Assembly: GCA_022376465.1 (NCBI GenBank)
Contig: JACDTU010000004.1
Coordinates: forward strand, 1,674,001 to 1,738,000
Source of the DNA: Cubamyces lactineus
Lineage: Eukaryota; Basidiomycota; Agaricomycetes; Polyporales; Polyporaceae
Reading direction: 5' to 3'
Length of the DNA stretch: 64,000 nt
Position 1 is the first letter of the stretch; each line of letters begins with the position of its first letter. The notes under the pieces were generated by a model that saw nothing but the letters and a program-made list of their open reading frames with translations, made no database searches and was not told the DNA's origin. The position numbers and the translations under genes were made by a program. Below are positions 47,080 to 58,649 of this stretch, one piece after another.

Positions 47080-48119
47080 TCATGAACTTGAAGTCAGACG
47101 AGCCTCGTCGCCGATGGTCGCCAGCCGTTCCGAAATCTTGTCCACGATGCCCTTGAACAGCGGCGCGGTCGGCGTCTTCTCGTACCGCTCAAGCAGGTCA
47201 AACGACCGCCTGCTCCCGCCCTCCGGGAGCTCCGTCGACTCGCCCGGCCGCTCGACCTCCGCCGCGTCCAGCAGCGTGACGAGCTCCGTGTCGACAGGGA
47301 GGCTGCCGAGGAACGTGAGGCCCTCGCGGCGCGCCATCTCCGCGCCGCCCCCGGTGGAGAAGACGTTGCTGATCTCGCCGCAGCACGGGCAGACGTACCC
47401 GCTCATGTTCTCGACGAGGCCGAGCACGGGGAGCGCCGTCGCGCGCGTGAACGAGAGGCACTTCATCGCGTCGAGCAGCGCGACCGCCTGTGGCGTCGTC
47501 ACGATCACGGCCGATATGCGGTCGTGCACGGGCGCCATGTGTTCCACGAGCGACAGGTGTTCGTCCGATGTGCCTGCCGTGCGCGCAGAGGGGCAAATGC
47601 GGTCGCGGATATGGAAGGGTGGAGAACGTGTGCGTCAGCTCGAGTCCTGATAGACAAACCTGCGGTGGCGGCGCAGGAAAATCGGCGGGGAGCGCACTGC
47701 TCACCTGGAGGCGTGTCGATGACGAGGTAGTCGAGCTCTCCCCACCGGACATCGCTCAGGAACTGCCTGATCATCGCGTTCTTCTTCGGGCCCCTCCAAA
47801 CAACCGAGTCCTCCTTTTTCTTCAACAGGAAGCCGACGCTCATGCACGCCAATCGCGCCTCGCTCCCGTCCGCATAGACCGGGACCCACCCATCGCTGCT
47901 CTGATGCACCGGATGACCGTCCAGGCCGAGCATGCGTGGTATTGACGGTCCCGTAAGATCCACATCGAGAATCCCCACCCGAGCTGTTGGTGAAGATGCA
48001 CGGAGGGAGAGCGCGAGTTGAGTCGAGACGGAGGACTTGCCCACTCCGCCTTTCCCGGAGCAGACGATGATGATATGCTTCACGCTACGCAAGCGTCGCG
48101 AAACAGGCGTCTCCTCCAT
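47080..48119 (-). CDS. CFD1: CFD1, cytosolic Fe-S cluster scaffold P-loop NTPase
   Basis: Mrp/NBP35-family ATPase that forms the cytosolic Fe-S scaffold with Nbp35 and passes [4Fe-4S] clusters to nuclear and cytosolic apoproteins. Two exons (48119-47705, 47573-47080) give 302 aa. The deviant Walker A is [11 protein letters not shown]; other blocks are [47 protein letters not shown] and [11 protein letters not shown]. The cluster-binding CX2C (YVCPCCGE) is present. The N-terminal four-cysteine ferredoxin-like extension of NBP35 is absent, which identifies it as CFD1. The 131-bp intron is longer than usual here. Confidence 0.95.
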
Positions 48120-49374
48120 TAATCTACGGCTAGGGGTCGGTGCAAGTGGTCAAGAGGCAAGGCTAGGGAGCTGCATCGAGTCAATTGGAAGAGCATTGGG
48201 TGTAGCGGCGATGATGATAAATCGCGTCGGTGCGCCTGCTTTAGCTACTTACCATAAACGGCACGATTGGCGCTCGACGCGACCCACAATGCCACAAGCG
48301 TGACTGTCTCGACTCTCCTCTTTTTTATTTTATTTTTTTAAAACAACCGAGATATAATTACAACGCTACACATGCGATGTTTATGCAACCGTTCGCCCTG
48401 CCCACATAATCCCCCCCTACAACCGCTACCACACGACCTTTTCTGTCGGATGTAATCCTCCCCAGGTTGTTTTCGCTGACGGATGGCGTCCGAGGCGTGG
48501 GTGTGAGAGCGCATGGCTACACGGAGGTGGGATGAGGTGCGAGTGCGGATGTGGGTGTGCCTCTGTGAACAGATGTTCCCAGCGAGTTCGGCGATGCCTT
48601 CCCAATCCTTCCGCGCGGAAATGTGCGCGTAGAGAGTCCGTAAATGAGAGCCCTACCACCTTTCGCCATAGCAATCCTCCCCATCTCCTACGCATACCAC
48701 CCAAGGTCTTCTTCGCCGCCTATACACCTCGCACAGGTCAGGTGTGCATTATCAACGAGGCCGAACAGCCTCTTCCTGGTTGTCCATGCGATACCGCAAG
48801 TCGTCGGGGCACACCCCAGCTCCACAATCGGTTAGCCTTGCCTATCCGACTGGGCCTCGGCGAGGGAATTCCCGTTAGAGGGAGCACGTCTTGAGGCGGT
48901 CGTAAGGCAGCTTGGTAAGAGGTCGTCTCGGGCGCGATGGGAGGGGGCGTTGGATGGTGGTGTTGTTGCACAATGTGCCGATAAGTATGGGGAGCAGGCT
49001 TGACCGAGGAATGGATGGAATTAAGAGGGGTTTGGTAAGGTAGAGGGGGGCCCGATCAGCGAGATCGCCCCCTGACTCGCTGTCAGCGACTGGGCGCCTA
49101 AACGAGGTGGTGGTGGTTCGAGGTCGCCTTAACGCGGTCTCGACTCTCCTCGCCAGGCTCTCGTCCTATCGCTAACCACTCACTAGAGCGCTATCGGAGA
49201 GATCAAAGGTGCTTCGACAGCCCCAGAAACGATGCAAGGAGAAATGCATAACAATACACTACAAACGCAACGAGAGAAAAGCAACAGGAACACTGGCTTA
49301 TACACGGAAAAGCTCAGGCTTCATGTTCCTACAACACGATCATAAGTTTCAGCTCGTCGGGGCCGAGAAATCAC
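48120..49374. other. Intergenic region
   Basis: 1.25 kb between the CFD1 start and the RFC4 stop. It contains a T-rich low-complexity run at 48320-48342 and CT-rich blocks. Open frames are short and none resembles a protein. No RNA gene seen. Confidence 0.45.
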
Positions 49375-50737
49375 TTACATCTTGCACAGGCGTGCCATTA
49401 GCCCACCTAGCTGGATCAAAGTCCCGACGCCTTCCAGTATGCGCATGTGTGTCCAGCCGATTTCCTGGTCGTAGCTCAATGAAGGATCCTTGCTGGTCAT
49501 ACAAGATGCACTGACCTTGATGTATTCAATCTTCGTATACTCTGGAATCCTAGAAGAGTATTTTTAGAGCTTAGTTGAGTACAGACGCCCCATGGACGTA
49601 CTCATCAAATGTCTTGACCACCCTGAATATCGTGACAACGATATCAACCGCGCTATATCCCTGGTCCCATAGCTCATTCAGTTTGTCCATAGCACCATCA
49701 ATGTCGCTCTTGAGGCACGCGCGGATCATGGCTTGTACGGTGATTGGGTGCGGTTGATCGCAGACTTTGAACACATTATCTGCGGAGACGAAGCCAAATC
49801 CGGACCATGTCGACTGCAGGTTGTTGATCGCTTGCCGCATATCACCTTCGGCGGTGAAGATTAGGGCTTCAAGACCCTCATTGTTGTACTGGACCTGAAT
49901 TTTCATGTCAATCATCTAGCATAACTTTCGGGTTGGCGAACGCCTACCTGCTCCAGCTCACAAATCTCAAGCAGACGCTTCAGGATCTCCTGGTCACGGA
50001 GTTTTGCGTATCTCAGAATTGCACACCGACTCTGGATGGGCTCAATGATCTTGTTTGACATATTGCATGCAAGGGCGAACCGTGTTGTGTTCGCGTAGAT
50101 TTCCATGGTTCGCCGCAGAGCTTGCTGTGCGCCTGCCGTCATACTAGGGCGCTGTGAGGGCCATAAGGATATTACGAACAACAAGTCATGCATACCTATC
50201 TGCTTCGTCCAGGATTACAATCTTGTGCCTCCCAGGCGGGAGAGTGACCTTCTTCTGAGCAAATGCCTTGATTTTGTTTCGTACAACATCGATACCCCTT
50301 CGTTCCGTTCGGTATGTGGTTCAAGAGAGCTTCACTGTAACGCACCTCTCGTCAGATGCGTTCAGCTCCAATACACCTTCTTTGTACGCGTCTCCAAGCA
50401 GTTGATGCGCTAAACAGTGTATGCTGGTGGTCTTTCCGATACCTGGCATTCCCTGGGGCAGCGAGTCAGCCAAGATTCTTCCGCGTCAAAGAGCAGGTAC
50501 TTGCAGATATAATGATATGAGGGCAGTTCCCATCCCTTGCGATGACTTTGAGTCTCTCAATGGTGTCCGTATTCCCGACAATGTCATCAAGTATCTGTGG
50601 TCTGTACTTCTCGACCCTATTACCAATAAACGCGTGTTCATCCGAAGACGGTTCGTTGCGTACCAGGGTAGCTCGTATGGGAGAGTAGACGCATCTCCAT
50701 TAGCGGGAGCTTTGCCTTTAGCTGCAGCGGAGGACAT
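49375..50737 (-). CDS. RFC4: Replication factor C subunit 4 (clamp loader)
   Basis: AAA+ subunit of the RFC complex that loads PCNA. Eight exons (50737-50664, 50616-50505, 50452-50346, 50297-50196, 50143-49948, 49894-49602, 49549-49516, 49464-49375) give 335 aa. Motifs: LPWVEKYRP (RFC box II), [10 protein letters not shown] (Walker A), [28 protein letters not shown] (Walker B), [20 protein letters not shown], and [13 protein letters not shown] with the SRC arginine. [12 protein letters not shown] follows in the lid. The intron at 50453-50504 begins with GC rather than GT (TCT|GCAAGT), and only this choice yields GMPGIGKT in frame. The order and short N-terminus fit yeast Rfc4 / human RFC2. 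Confidence 0.95.
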
Positions 50738-51146
50738 CGTGGCTGAGGAGAGGGAGAATGGCGCGGCCGTGACCTGGCTGGACGCGTTACAGACGCGTCG
50801 ATGAACGTGATGCTGTGACTGACGCGACTAGCGAGATTTGACTGGAACGGGATTGGGCAGTGGCTGCGTGGCGGCGAGACTCGGCTGAGCTACTGAATTA
50901 TTGCCATGGCCCATTCATGCTCTCTCGTCCTTCGCGAGCTGCTTCCCTGGCTCGCCGTGTTTCAGCTTCCCGCTGTGCTGCTCTAGGTTCTTGGAGTCTT
51001 CCTGGGAAAATTTCATCTCATCACCGCTCACTCACATCTCTTCCGTGTCGTGGCGCAGGGGGAACGTGCCACTATACGCCCGTCAACATCCATATTTGCC
51101 AGCTCACTCTTGCAGCGACGCGCCGGGCAGGTTACCACCTTCCATA
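50738..51146. promoter_or_regulatory. Divergent promoter region RFC4 / P450
   Basis: 409 bp between divergent start codons, with CT-rich sequence near 50900-51060 on the P450 side. No specific element is assigned. Confidence 0.4.
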
Positions 51147-52940
51147 ATGTCTGACGAGAGCGCAAGTGTGCTGTCTATCCCTGCATCAGTGGGCTTGGTT
51201 CACCAGAATCCGCTCGGGCTTGCTTTGGTCCTCTTCGGTCTCTATTGGCTGTCCAAGGTCTTCCAGACGGTGGACACCTCGAGACCGCCGCTCGCTCGCT
51301 CGTGGATACCATGGGTGGGGCCTGCCATTGAGATGGGTAGAGACCCGGATAGATTCTTCGCCAGCATGACGTACGTTCTACCGAGTCGCTCCTAGTGGAC
51401 ATGTGTGGCGAACGAACACTCTACACCTTACAGTAACCTTCTGGGCCCTGTGTTCCGGCTCAAGCTCCTAGGTCAGGAGAGGATATTTGTCACTTCTCCT
51501 TCAGTAAGCGCGTCAGAAACATCATCGCAAACATAACTGATTGGTGTACCAGTTGATTAGTACTGTTTACCGGGACTCACAGGTGCGCTATATCCGCCCG
51601 ACACTGCTGCCGTGTGCTGATTCCCTTGTGCGTAGTCTTTTGATTTTCTCTCCATTCGCGTCGAGATTGGCGAGATAATCTTCTCTCTGCCCCCACGTCT
51701 TGGGAGGCAGCCGTACGTGCTCGAAACCTACATGCCCGCCTTGCATCACGCACTGCTGCCCAGCAACATTCAACCTATGGTATCTGCGTACATCTCTAGC
51801 GCTCACGACTGCATACGGAGCACTGTTGCAAACATGGATGGCACTTCGGTTCCCTTGCTCTCGCTCATCATCCCGCCTGCTTACCATGCCGCATGCCATG
51901 CTGCGTTCGGCCCCGGCTTCCCTGCTGAGGAGTCATATCCTCTCTTCAGAGCATTCGACGACTCGTTCCACCTCCTGGCAGCCAATATCCCGAAGAGATT
52001 TTTGTCGAAGCCTTTGAAAGCCTGGGATAAGCTTGTCGACCTCATCGAAGCATATATCACTAGCTTAGGAGACGACTTCGAAGAGGCCGGTCACTTCGTC
52101 CGAGTGGCCATGCGGGGACGCGAAGCTGGATGGGTGGGTCGGATATGATTGATCGCATGTGGACAATACTCTTATACTCCTTTGCCCGACTGCTCTACAG
52201 ACAAACCGCGATATTGCAGCGATCCTGGGCACGCAGCTATGGGCATTACAAGCCAACGCCATCTTTGCTGCCTACTGGCTCATCGCCCTCCAATTGCAAC
52301 AGAAGGAGGGTCTCGCACCTCTCATCGAAGAAATCGACACCGCTCGAGAATTCTGGCAAGCTACTCACCCTTCAGTACCCACTGGGACCTCGTTCTTCGA
52401 GGATCTAGCATCCGGCTCGTCGAAATCGCTTCCACTTGTAACCTCGGCTATTCAGGAGACGCTGCGCTACACCAGCCAGAGCTCTTCTATCCGGAAGGTC
52501 GTCAAACCCGTTCAACTTGGAGGTTACGAGCTTCGACCTGACGAGCAAGTGATCTGTGTAACGCGTCAGACACATGTCGACGAAGAAGTCTTCCCCGAGG
52601 CCTCCGAATTCAACTTCCGGAGGTATCTGGAGAACCCAAAGGCCATGAAGGATGGGAAGCTGGTGCCTAACCATACGATGGCGTTTGGTGGCGGCGTGTC
52701 TATGTGCGAGGGGCGGTCAGTCTACTACACTTTGCTCGCGTTCTCCCCGGCATCAGCTTACCTTGAACTTTCATCAGACATTTCGCCATGACCGAGCTGA
52801 AGATCTTCGTGTCCATCTTGCTCACCTACGCGTCGATCGAGTTGGACCCTAAGTCGTCAGCTCGGCCAACGTTCGCCTGGGAACGGCAAGGCATCATGCA
52901 TCCTCGAGGAGATTTGCAAGTGATCGTCAAGCGACAATAG
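51147..52940 (+). CDS. Cytochrome P450, CYP7/CYP8-like
   Basis: Membrane-anchored heme monooxygenase-type protein of 499 aa from six exons (51147-51370, 51434-51503, 51553-51582, 51636-52133, 52201-52715, 52778-52940). An N-terminal helix (PLGLALVLFGLYWLSKVF) is followed by the Pro-rich hinge RPPLARSWIPWVG. The ExxR motif is QETLR and the heme loop is FGGGVSMCEG with the axial Cys. The I-helix reads LQANAIFAAYW, lacking the usual A/G-GxD/E-T-T oxygen-activation motif, as in CYP7 and CYP8 enzymes. That suggests either sterol/fatty-acid hydroxylase or isomerase chemistry. The substrate cannot be inferred. Confidence 0.9.
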
Positions 52941-53255
52941 TGGTAGTCACGAGCGTACCCTTGATCCTGAAGTTGTGCACGCCCTGTTGTATATACCCCC
53001 TCGCCGTTGGCTACAGTACCGAGATTGTATACACACTACTCTTTCAGTAGCGAGTCTGGTCGGGACGCGTCTGGGCGCGTAGACATATTCTGTGTGACGT
53101 GACACACGCGATAGTCACAGCTCGCGGCATCTTGGCCAGACGGCGCCAGACTTTCTGAGGTCGTCCAGTACCACCGGCGTAAAAGCTGGCCTCTTCGCTT
53201 TGCCCGCTTCTGTCTTCACTTCTCTCTGCTCACGTTCTTGGATGAACTCACGGAG
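52941..53255. other. Intergenic region
   Basis: 315 bp between the P450 stop and the seryl-tRNA synthetase start. A CT-rich tract at about 53180-53230 precedes the latter. Nothing else seen. Confidence 0.4.
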
Positions 53256-54886
53256 ATGCAACTGAACTCGAGATACTCAGCACGCTGGATGCACAGTGCC
53301 TGCCTACGGCGCTGCTGTCGTGAGCAGACACCTCATCTGGTACTTACGTTCTTGCAATAGCTCACGCTCTGTTGAGGTCTAAGGGCTCGCACCTTTGCCT
53401 CCGCGCCAGATCGTGCGCCCACCTCAACAAGTCTGCCAAAACCCAGGCTAGACTATCGCGACATCTCCGAGAACGTCGTCTACAAGTCACACAACGCATT
53501 CAACCGCAAGGCACCTTTACCCGTCGGCGCTGTCCAGACGGTCGCACGTCTGTACGAAGAGCATAAGGCGCTCTCGCAGAGTCTCAACGCAAAACGCCAT
53601 GCGCGCTCGACGGTAGGAGACCGTGTCCGCGCGGTCGCGAAGGATCCGCAGCAGAAGCAGGCGTTGCTGGAATTCGCGAAGATGATTAAGGCGGAAATTT
53701 CGGAGCTGGAGGGACGCGTCGCTCGCTTAGAAGAGGAACTGGATGCGTTGGCTCTTGCAATACCCAACGACACCCACCCGGACGTTCCCATAGGCCCAGA
53801 ATCCGTCGCGGAAACGCGCTCGACCAATGGACCCGAACCTATCCCCGCCGACCCCGCACGAGACCATGTGTCGATATGTCGTGTGCTCGACCTCATCGAC
53901 CTCGAAGCTGGTGCGACCGTGACTGGATCGTCGTGGTACTACCTCAAGAACGAAGGGGCGCTCCTCGAGCTCGCGCTGGTGAACTATGCGCTGAGTGTGG
54001 CCATGAAGTACGGATACACGCCCGTCACCACGCCCGATGTGGTCCGCTCGGATATCGCGCGTAGGTGTGGATTCCAGCCTAGGGACCCTGTGGACGGCGC
54101 GGCGTCGCAGATGTACCACCTCATGCATTCCGCTGACCCAGCTGAGGCGGAGAACCACCATCATCCGGAGCTCGTACTTGCAGGCACAGCGGAGATACCT
54201 CTAGCGGGCATGTTTGCGAACAAGGTCCTGTCGCAGAGCGAGCTGCCGAGGAAGGTGGTAGGACTTGGACATGCCTTCCGTGCTGAGGCGGGAGCCCGCG
54301 GAGCTGATACTCGTGGGTTGTATCGCGTGCATCAGTTCACGAAGCTGGAGCTGTTTGTGGTTAGCGAGGAGGAGAAGAGCGACGAGATGATGGAGGAGAT
54401 GCGCAAAATGCAAACCGAGATATTCGAAGGTCTCGGGCTGTCCTTCAGGTCAGTACTTCGATTCGCCTAAAGCGCTCGATCACGCCCTTACATTCGCCTA
54501 GGGTACTTGAGATGCCCACAGAAGAGCTCGGCGCGAGCGCATATCGCAAGTACGACGCAGAAGCATGGATGCCCGGACGAGGGAGTTGGGGCGAGATATC
54601 CTCGACATCTAACTGCACGGACTACCAAGCACGACGGCTACATATCCGGTATCGACGCCAACCTGCCACTCCCACACCATCCTCTCCTGAGCAGGCCCAG
54701 CCCACACTGCCATTTGCGCACACGTTGAACGGAACTGCGGCCGCTGTCCCCCGGCTGATCGTTGCGCTGGTGGAGAACGGTGCGATCTTCGGTAAGGCAG
54801 GGGCTGTCACTGGCCTGCGGCTGCCCAAGGCATTGCAGCCGTTCTGGGTAGGGGGCAACCCGCGCGGGTTGGTCACTTGGGTATGA
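53256..54886 (+). CDS. DIA4: Mitochondrial seryl-tRNA synthetase
   Basis: Class II synthetase charging mitochondrial tRNA-Ser. Three exons (53256-53319, 53377-54448, 54502-54886) give 506 aa. The first exon and start of the second encode an Arg/Ser-rich presequence ([19 protein letters not shown]), consistent with import into mitochondria. A coiled-coil arm follows ([24 protein letters not shown], then [15 protein letters not shown]). Motif 2 is [20 protein letters not shown] with FTKLE, and motif 3 is [36 protein letters not shown] is also family-typical. Motif 3 has TAAAVP where most relatives have SG.AVGR. The start was chosen because only this exon keeps the frame. Confidence 0.93.
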
Positions 54887-55295
54887 GGATGATGGATATT
54901 GTAATAGATAACCTATGGCGGGTAATGTACACTCTACTCTGTTCACGACTAATTATACGTCGTCTCTTTGCATCCACAGGTGCTGCGCAAGAGGTTGGTT
55001 GTTGTGGCGAGCCAGCGCTATGTTAAATTGCCACAGCTTGTATCCTGCGCAGTGGGGCTGCGCTTTGAGTGCGGCCATGAGCATTCCTGCATCTTGACTC
55101 AGGTAGGACATCCGTACCGTCGGGCTGTGCACATGTTATCGCTCAAGAGTAAGTTATATGGCCCAGAGTACGATAATGCTGTGGTTGGGTATCGTTGGAG
55201 ATGGGATGGAGTGGGTATCGCGTGGTCGGGGAAATAAACCAGGAACGGGGCGAGCATAGGAGTACTTTTTAGTTGATCGCACAGAGCGATGATGA
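54887..55295. other. Intergenic region left of DNA transposon
   Basis: 409 bp with short frames of no recognisable product. It ends at the outer edge of the transposon's left terminal inverted repeat. Confidence 0.45.
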
Positions 55296-55406
55296 CAGCC
55301 CGTTGCAAAACGATAGACCGCGGGGGTCCGCCGCGAGCGGGCGTGCCTTGTTTGGCTCCCTGCCTGATATAGCAGGTACGAGCGCTTGTAGCACCCGCGC
55401 GTCAAG
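55296..55406 (+). repeat. Left terminal inverted repeat of DNA transposon
   Basis: About 111 bp beginning CAGCCCGTTGCAAAACG and matching the reverse complement of 58403-58513 with about four substitutions by eye. The initial CAG is common in Tc1/mariner ends. Confidence 0.9.
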
Positions 55407-55473
55407 CTCGCGTCGCGACGCGTTCGTCGTCTCTTTACCTCTACGTTCACTATTACTGAGCTTCCCGTTCTGC

Positions 55474-57072
55474 ATGCAACACCCCCACGATCGTTACTAC
55501 GCTCAAGACCATCAGTACCCGCTAGAGAATCCACGAAACCCGCCCCGAGGGGCGATATACCGCTACTTGTTGGGCCAAGGGCCTCTACCAGCACCCCGCC
55601 CTCAAGAAATGGCTGCTGCGTATGCGCTTGCAGCTCTCAATGCTCCTGGAGGGTTCGGCGCAGGCATCAATCTACCTCAAGCAGACCAGGTGGGAGGTGC
55701 TGGTGCAGCGGTACCTCAGCCAGCACCTCAGGGGGGTGCACCAATGCCGGCGCCAGGTGGCCACTACCGTCCTGTTGCAGCAGGTGAGTATCGACATCAG
55801 CAGGTATTTCATGTTTCTCTTGACACTAGCTTATGATCAACACAGAGCAAGTTGCTATTCTTGCGCCCATTAACACCACCAAGGACGGCCAGCCTGTCAT
55901 ACAAGCCTCGTTCAAGCTGGCGGCTAATCTCCCACCGGACGAGGTCTTGCGGCGCATACGTGAGTTTATGGGCCTTGATGAAGGCAACCAAGCCCGTCTT
56001 GGCTACCGGGTTCTACCAGCAAATCGATCCGAGCCTTTCCTACGTTTCGAAACCCCAGAAGATGTCGAGACTGCAGTTTCCACTACCGTGACGCGCATGA
56101 AACGTGCGGTCTCTCGTGTAGTACAGCTAGAGATCACTAATCTGGTAGGAGCTCACTCAAACTCAAGACGTCTTGGGTTCTAATGCATTTCTTAGGACTA
56201 CCGACCTGCACCTGCCACTGCACCTGAGGCAGGACGGCGTGATCCCCCGCCTGCCCGTCCTGTTGAGATGGCATACAATGAGGAGCTACGCATTGTGAAG
56301 GAGAGGCTCTCATGTGCCCGTTGCTCCATCAAAGCTGGCACGCCTTCTTGGTGCTACGTCGATCGCGCCTCAACGGAGCACGTTCCGCTTCAGCCTGAGC
56401 ATCTTACGCTCTGGGCAAGATGCATGGTGAGTACATACTCTGTTCTTCATTACCTGATCTAATATTGGTCGCTAGCATGATGGCCTCTGCGACCGCGAGT
56501 GTCGTAATCCGCCCAATTGCCTCGTCTTGGACAAGCTTTGTACGGAGGCCCATCGGAAGCGCCGTAACACGTCAACGCCGAAGGGTGGGAGCAACACGGC
56601 TCCGGTACCTGAGGTGCACGTTCACATCGATACACCGTTGCGTAACCGGTCAACCAATCACCGACATGGTCATCGTAGGAAGCACCGTCGTCATCGCCGC
56701 CGCTCACCTTCTACCTCATCCTCTGACACCGAGTCGTCCACTCTGTCCACCCTGTCTCACTTCGACTCGGAGGAAGATGAAGGTGAGGCATTGGCCATCA
56801 GTGATGTGCTTACTGCCCTACATGTCAAGCAACCTGCCTCCAACTATCCTGCGTATAAGGAGACCTTAGCCTCTAAGGGTGTCCTGTATGCACGCAGCGC
56901 GCTCGACTTTACTGTCGACTGGTACGTTAAGGAGGTTCATATGCCGGAAGGGTTGGTGAGGCCGTTCCTCCGTCAAGTGGAGTCGATGCTCAGAAAGCGA
57001 CGCCGGGTTGGTTCACGCTCTCATCAGCACCAGGGACAAGGTGATGAGAACATTGACCCCGCTCTACGATAG
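55474..57072 (+). CDS. Transposon accessory protein, Cys-rich, 478 aa
   Basis: I do not recognise the family. Four exons (55474-55783, 55846-56144, 56196-56426, 56476-57072) sum to exactly 479 codons. The N-terminus is Pro/Ala/Gly-rich (MQHPHDRYYAQDHQYP ...). Residues about 105-200 form a globular part (VAILAPINTTKDGQPVIQ, PPDEVLRRIREFMGLDEGNQ). Residues about 230-300 are Cys-rich, with CARCSIKAGTPSWC, ARCMHDGLCDREC and PPNC, likely zinc-binding. A His/Arg-rich linker (HGHRRKHRRHRRR), an acidic Ser-rich stretch and a helical C-terminus follow. Such layout suggests a DNA-binding helper of transposition. It lies between the repeats, tail-to-tail with the transposase. Confidence 0.75.
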
Positions 57073-57117
57073 ACCACTATTATTAGAGCTTATGTTTCTG
57101 CGTAGTCATAATCCAAC

Positions 57118-58326
57118 CTAGTCTTCGAGAACCCAGTGAGTGTAGCCTGAGTGAGCAAACCAGCCACGGATGTTCTCTGGTGTCATAGTTGAGTATACGG
57201 CATCCCAAAGCAGCTTTCGTGGGTCACACGACACCTCCTCTCCCATCTCTCCACGGATGTAGTCCTTGTTCCGTAGAATCCAGGCCTTCATTGCAGAGAA
57301 GCCTTCTTCAATGGGATTCAAGTCTGGTGAGTATGGTGGCAAATACAAGAGACGTCGACCACTATTGATTGCAAATTAGGCACATGCATATATGTATTAT
57401 ATTGGAACCCTACCGTGACTCCACAATCTGGCGTAAACCCTCGAAATGATGAATAGAAGCATTGTCCATCACTAGCACTGAGTTCTTTTGTGGCCAGGGA
57501 TTCATGTTGTCCAACAGAACATCAATGAATTTTTCGAACTCAGTGGCATTCCAGGAACGTGTTAGGATGTCGAGATGGAGAACACCATCCAGGGATATGG
57601 CAGGTAGGATTGAATATCTACATATTCCCTTAGCTCAGTTGTATGAATCTCAAGTTTCACTACGGACCTGGTACCACGGACAAAGTAGTCATGCCGACGG
57701 GCACGATCACCAACAGGGGCCCAACCATATGTTCGTCTTGTTGTAAACCGGTTGCATGCAGATTCATCTAGGAAGACGAGTGTCTCTGCAGGGTATTGCT
57801 CACGGACCGTAGCCATGTAAGCAAACCGTACGTCCTCATTTCGCTCAAGAGCTGGGCGTGCAACCTATGTGCAACATTGTATAAGAATCCTCTACTTTTC
57901 ATGAGTTTCACCACACATGCCTTCTTATATGAATAGCCACGTTGATGGAGGCACCGTGAGATTGTTGACCGGTTCACCTCTACTCCATATGCAGCTGCCA
58001 GTTGTTGCCGTAGCTCATCGAGTAAAATGTCGGGTTGTCTCTCAACAAGTGACTCAAGATACTATAGCAATATTTGATGTGAAGTCACCCAGGTACATTC
58101 ATGATGAAATACATACAGAGACTTCGAGGCCGGTTAGCTCACGAGGGCGTCCTACTTGTAGTGGCTTCCGCGACACCTGCCCGGTCTCCCGATAGGTTTG
58201 TAGGACCCGTCTCACGGTGCGAGCACTGCACCCAATGAGAGCTGAGATCTCTTTGGCAGGGAGGCGCCCAGACATTGTCAGAATGAGTTCTTTCTGTTCA
58301 TCAGATATATGTCGTCGATTGCCCAT
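57118..58326 (-). CDS. DDE transposase, IS630/Tc1-mariner superfamily, 331 aa
   Basis: Catalyses cut-and-paste movement of the element. Five exons (58326-58117, 58061-57921, 57864-57668, 57617-57414, 57361-57118) sum to 332 codons with stop. The N-terminus is a helix-turn-helix DNA-binding domain (GRLPAKEISALIGCSARTVRRVLQTYRETG), with a second at NRSTISRCLHQRGYSYKK. The catalytic triad is visible as FLDES (first Asp), VMDNASIHH (second Asp) and LPPYSPDLNPIEEGFSAMK (Glu). GYGWAPVG-like TYGWAPVGDRAR is also family-typical. The intron at 57865-57920 starts with GC. No stop or frameshift is present, so the enzyme may be active. Confidence 0.93.
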
Positions 58327-58402
58327 AGCGTATACAGCAGGTAGTTGGTCAAAGAATGAGTGAATGAGTGCTGGAGTTCCAACGACGCCGCCTTGCGCAC
58401 AA

Positions 58403-58513
58403 CTCGACGCGCGAGTGCTACAAGCGCTCGTACCTACTATATCAGGCAGGGAGCCAAACAAGGCACGCCCGCTCGCGGCGGACCCCCGCGGTCTATCGTT
58501 TTGCAACGGGCTG
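58403..58513 (-). repeat. Right terminal inverted repeat of DNA transposon
   Basis: Reverse complement of 55296-55406 with only a few substitutions (for example AGTAGG for AGCAGG, CACTCG for CACCCG). It ends ...GGGCTG at 58513. Confidence 0.9.
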
Positions 58514-58649
58514 GAAATGGAACGGGCGCCTACGCAGCTGTCCCGCTCGACATCATGTGTGCTCAGGATCTGCGGCCGCGCTCGACCCGGGCCTACCTCC
58601 AGCATCTTCTCTCTCCTCCACCTCCATCTCCGTCCCCACCCGCCTATCC

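Larger units (their letters stand above)
55296..58513. mobile_element. Two-gene IS630/Tc1-mariner-like DNA transposon, 3.2 kb
   Basis: Bounded by near-identical ~111-bp terminal inverted repeats and containing two convergent intron-bearing genes: a Cys-rich accessory protein (55474-57072, +) and a DDE transposase (57118-58326, -). Both coding frames are intact and the repeats are nearly identical, so the element looks young and possibly autonomous. The flanks are TGA|CAG on the left and CTG|GAA on the right. I cannot see the expected TA duplication; at most a shared GA dinucleotide. The right end lies 136 bp upstream of the LSB5 start codon. Confidence 0.9.
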
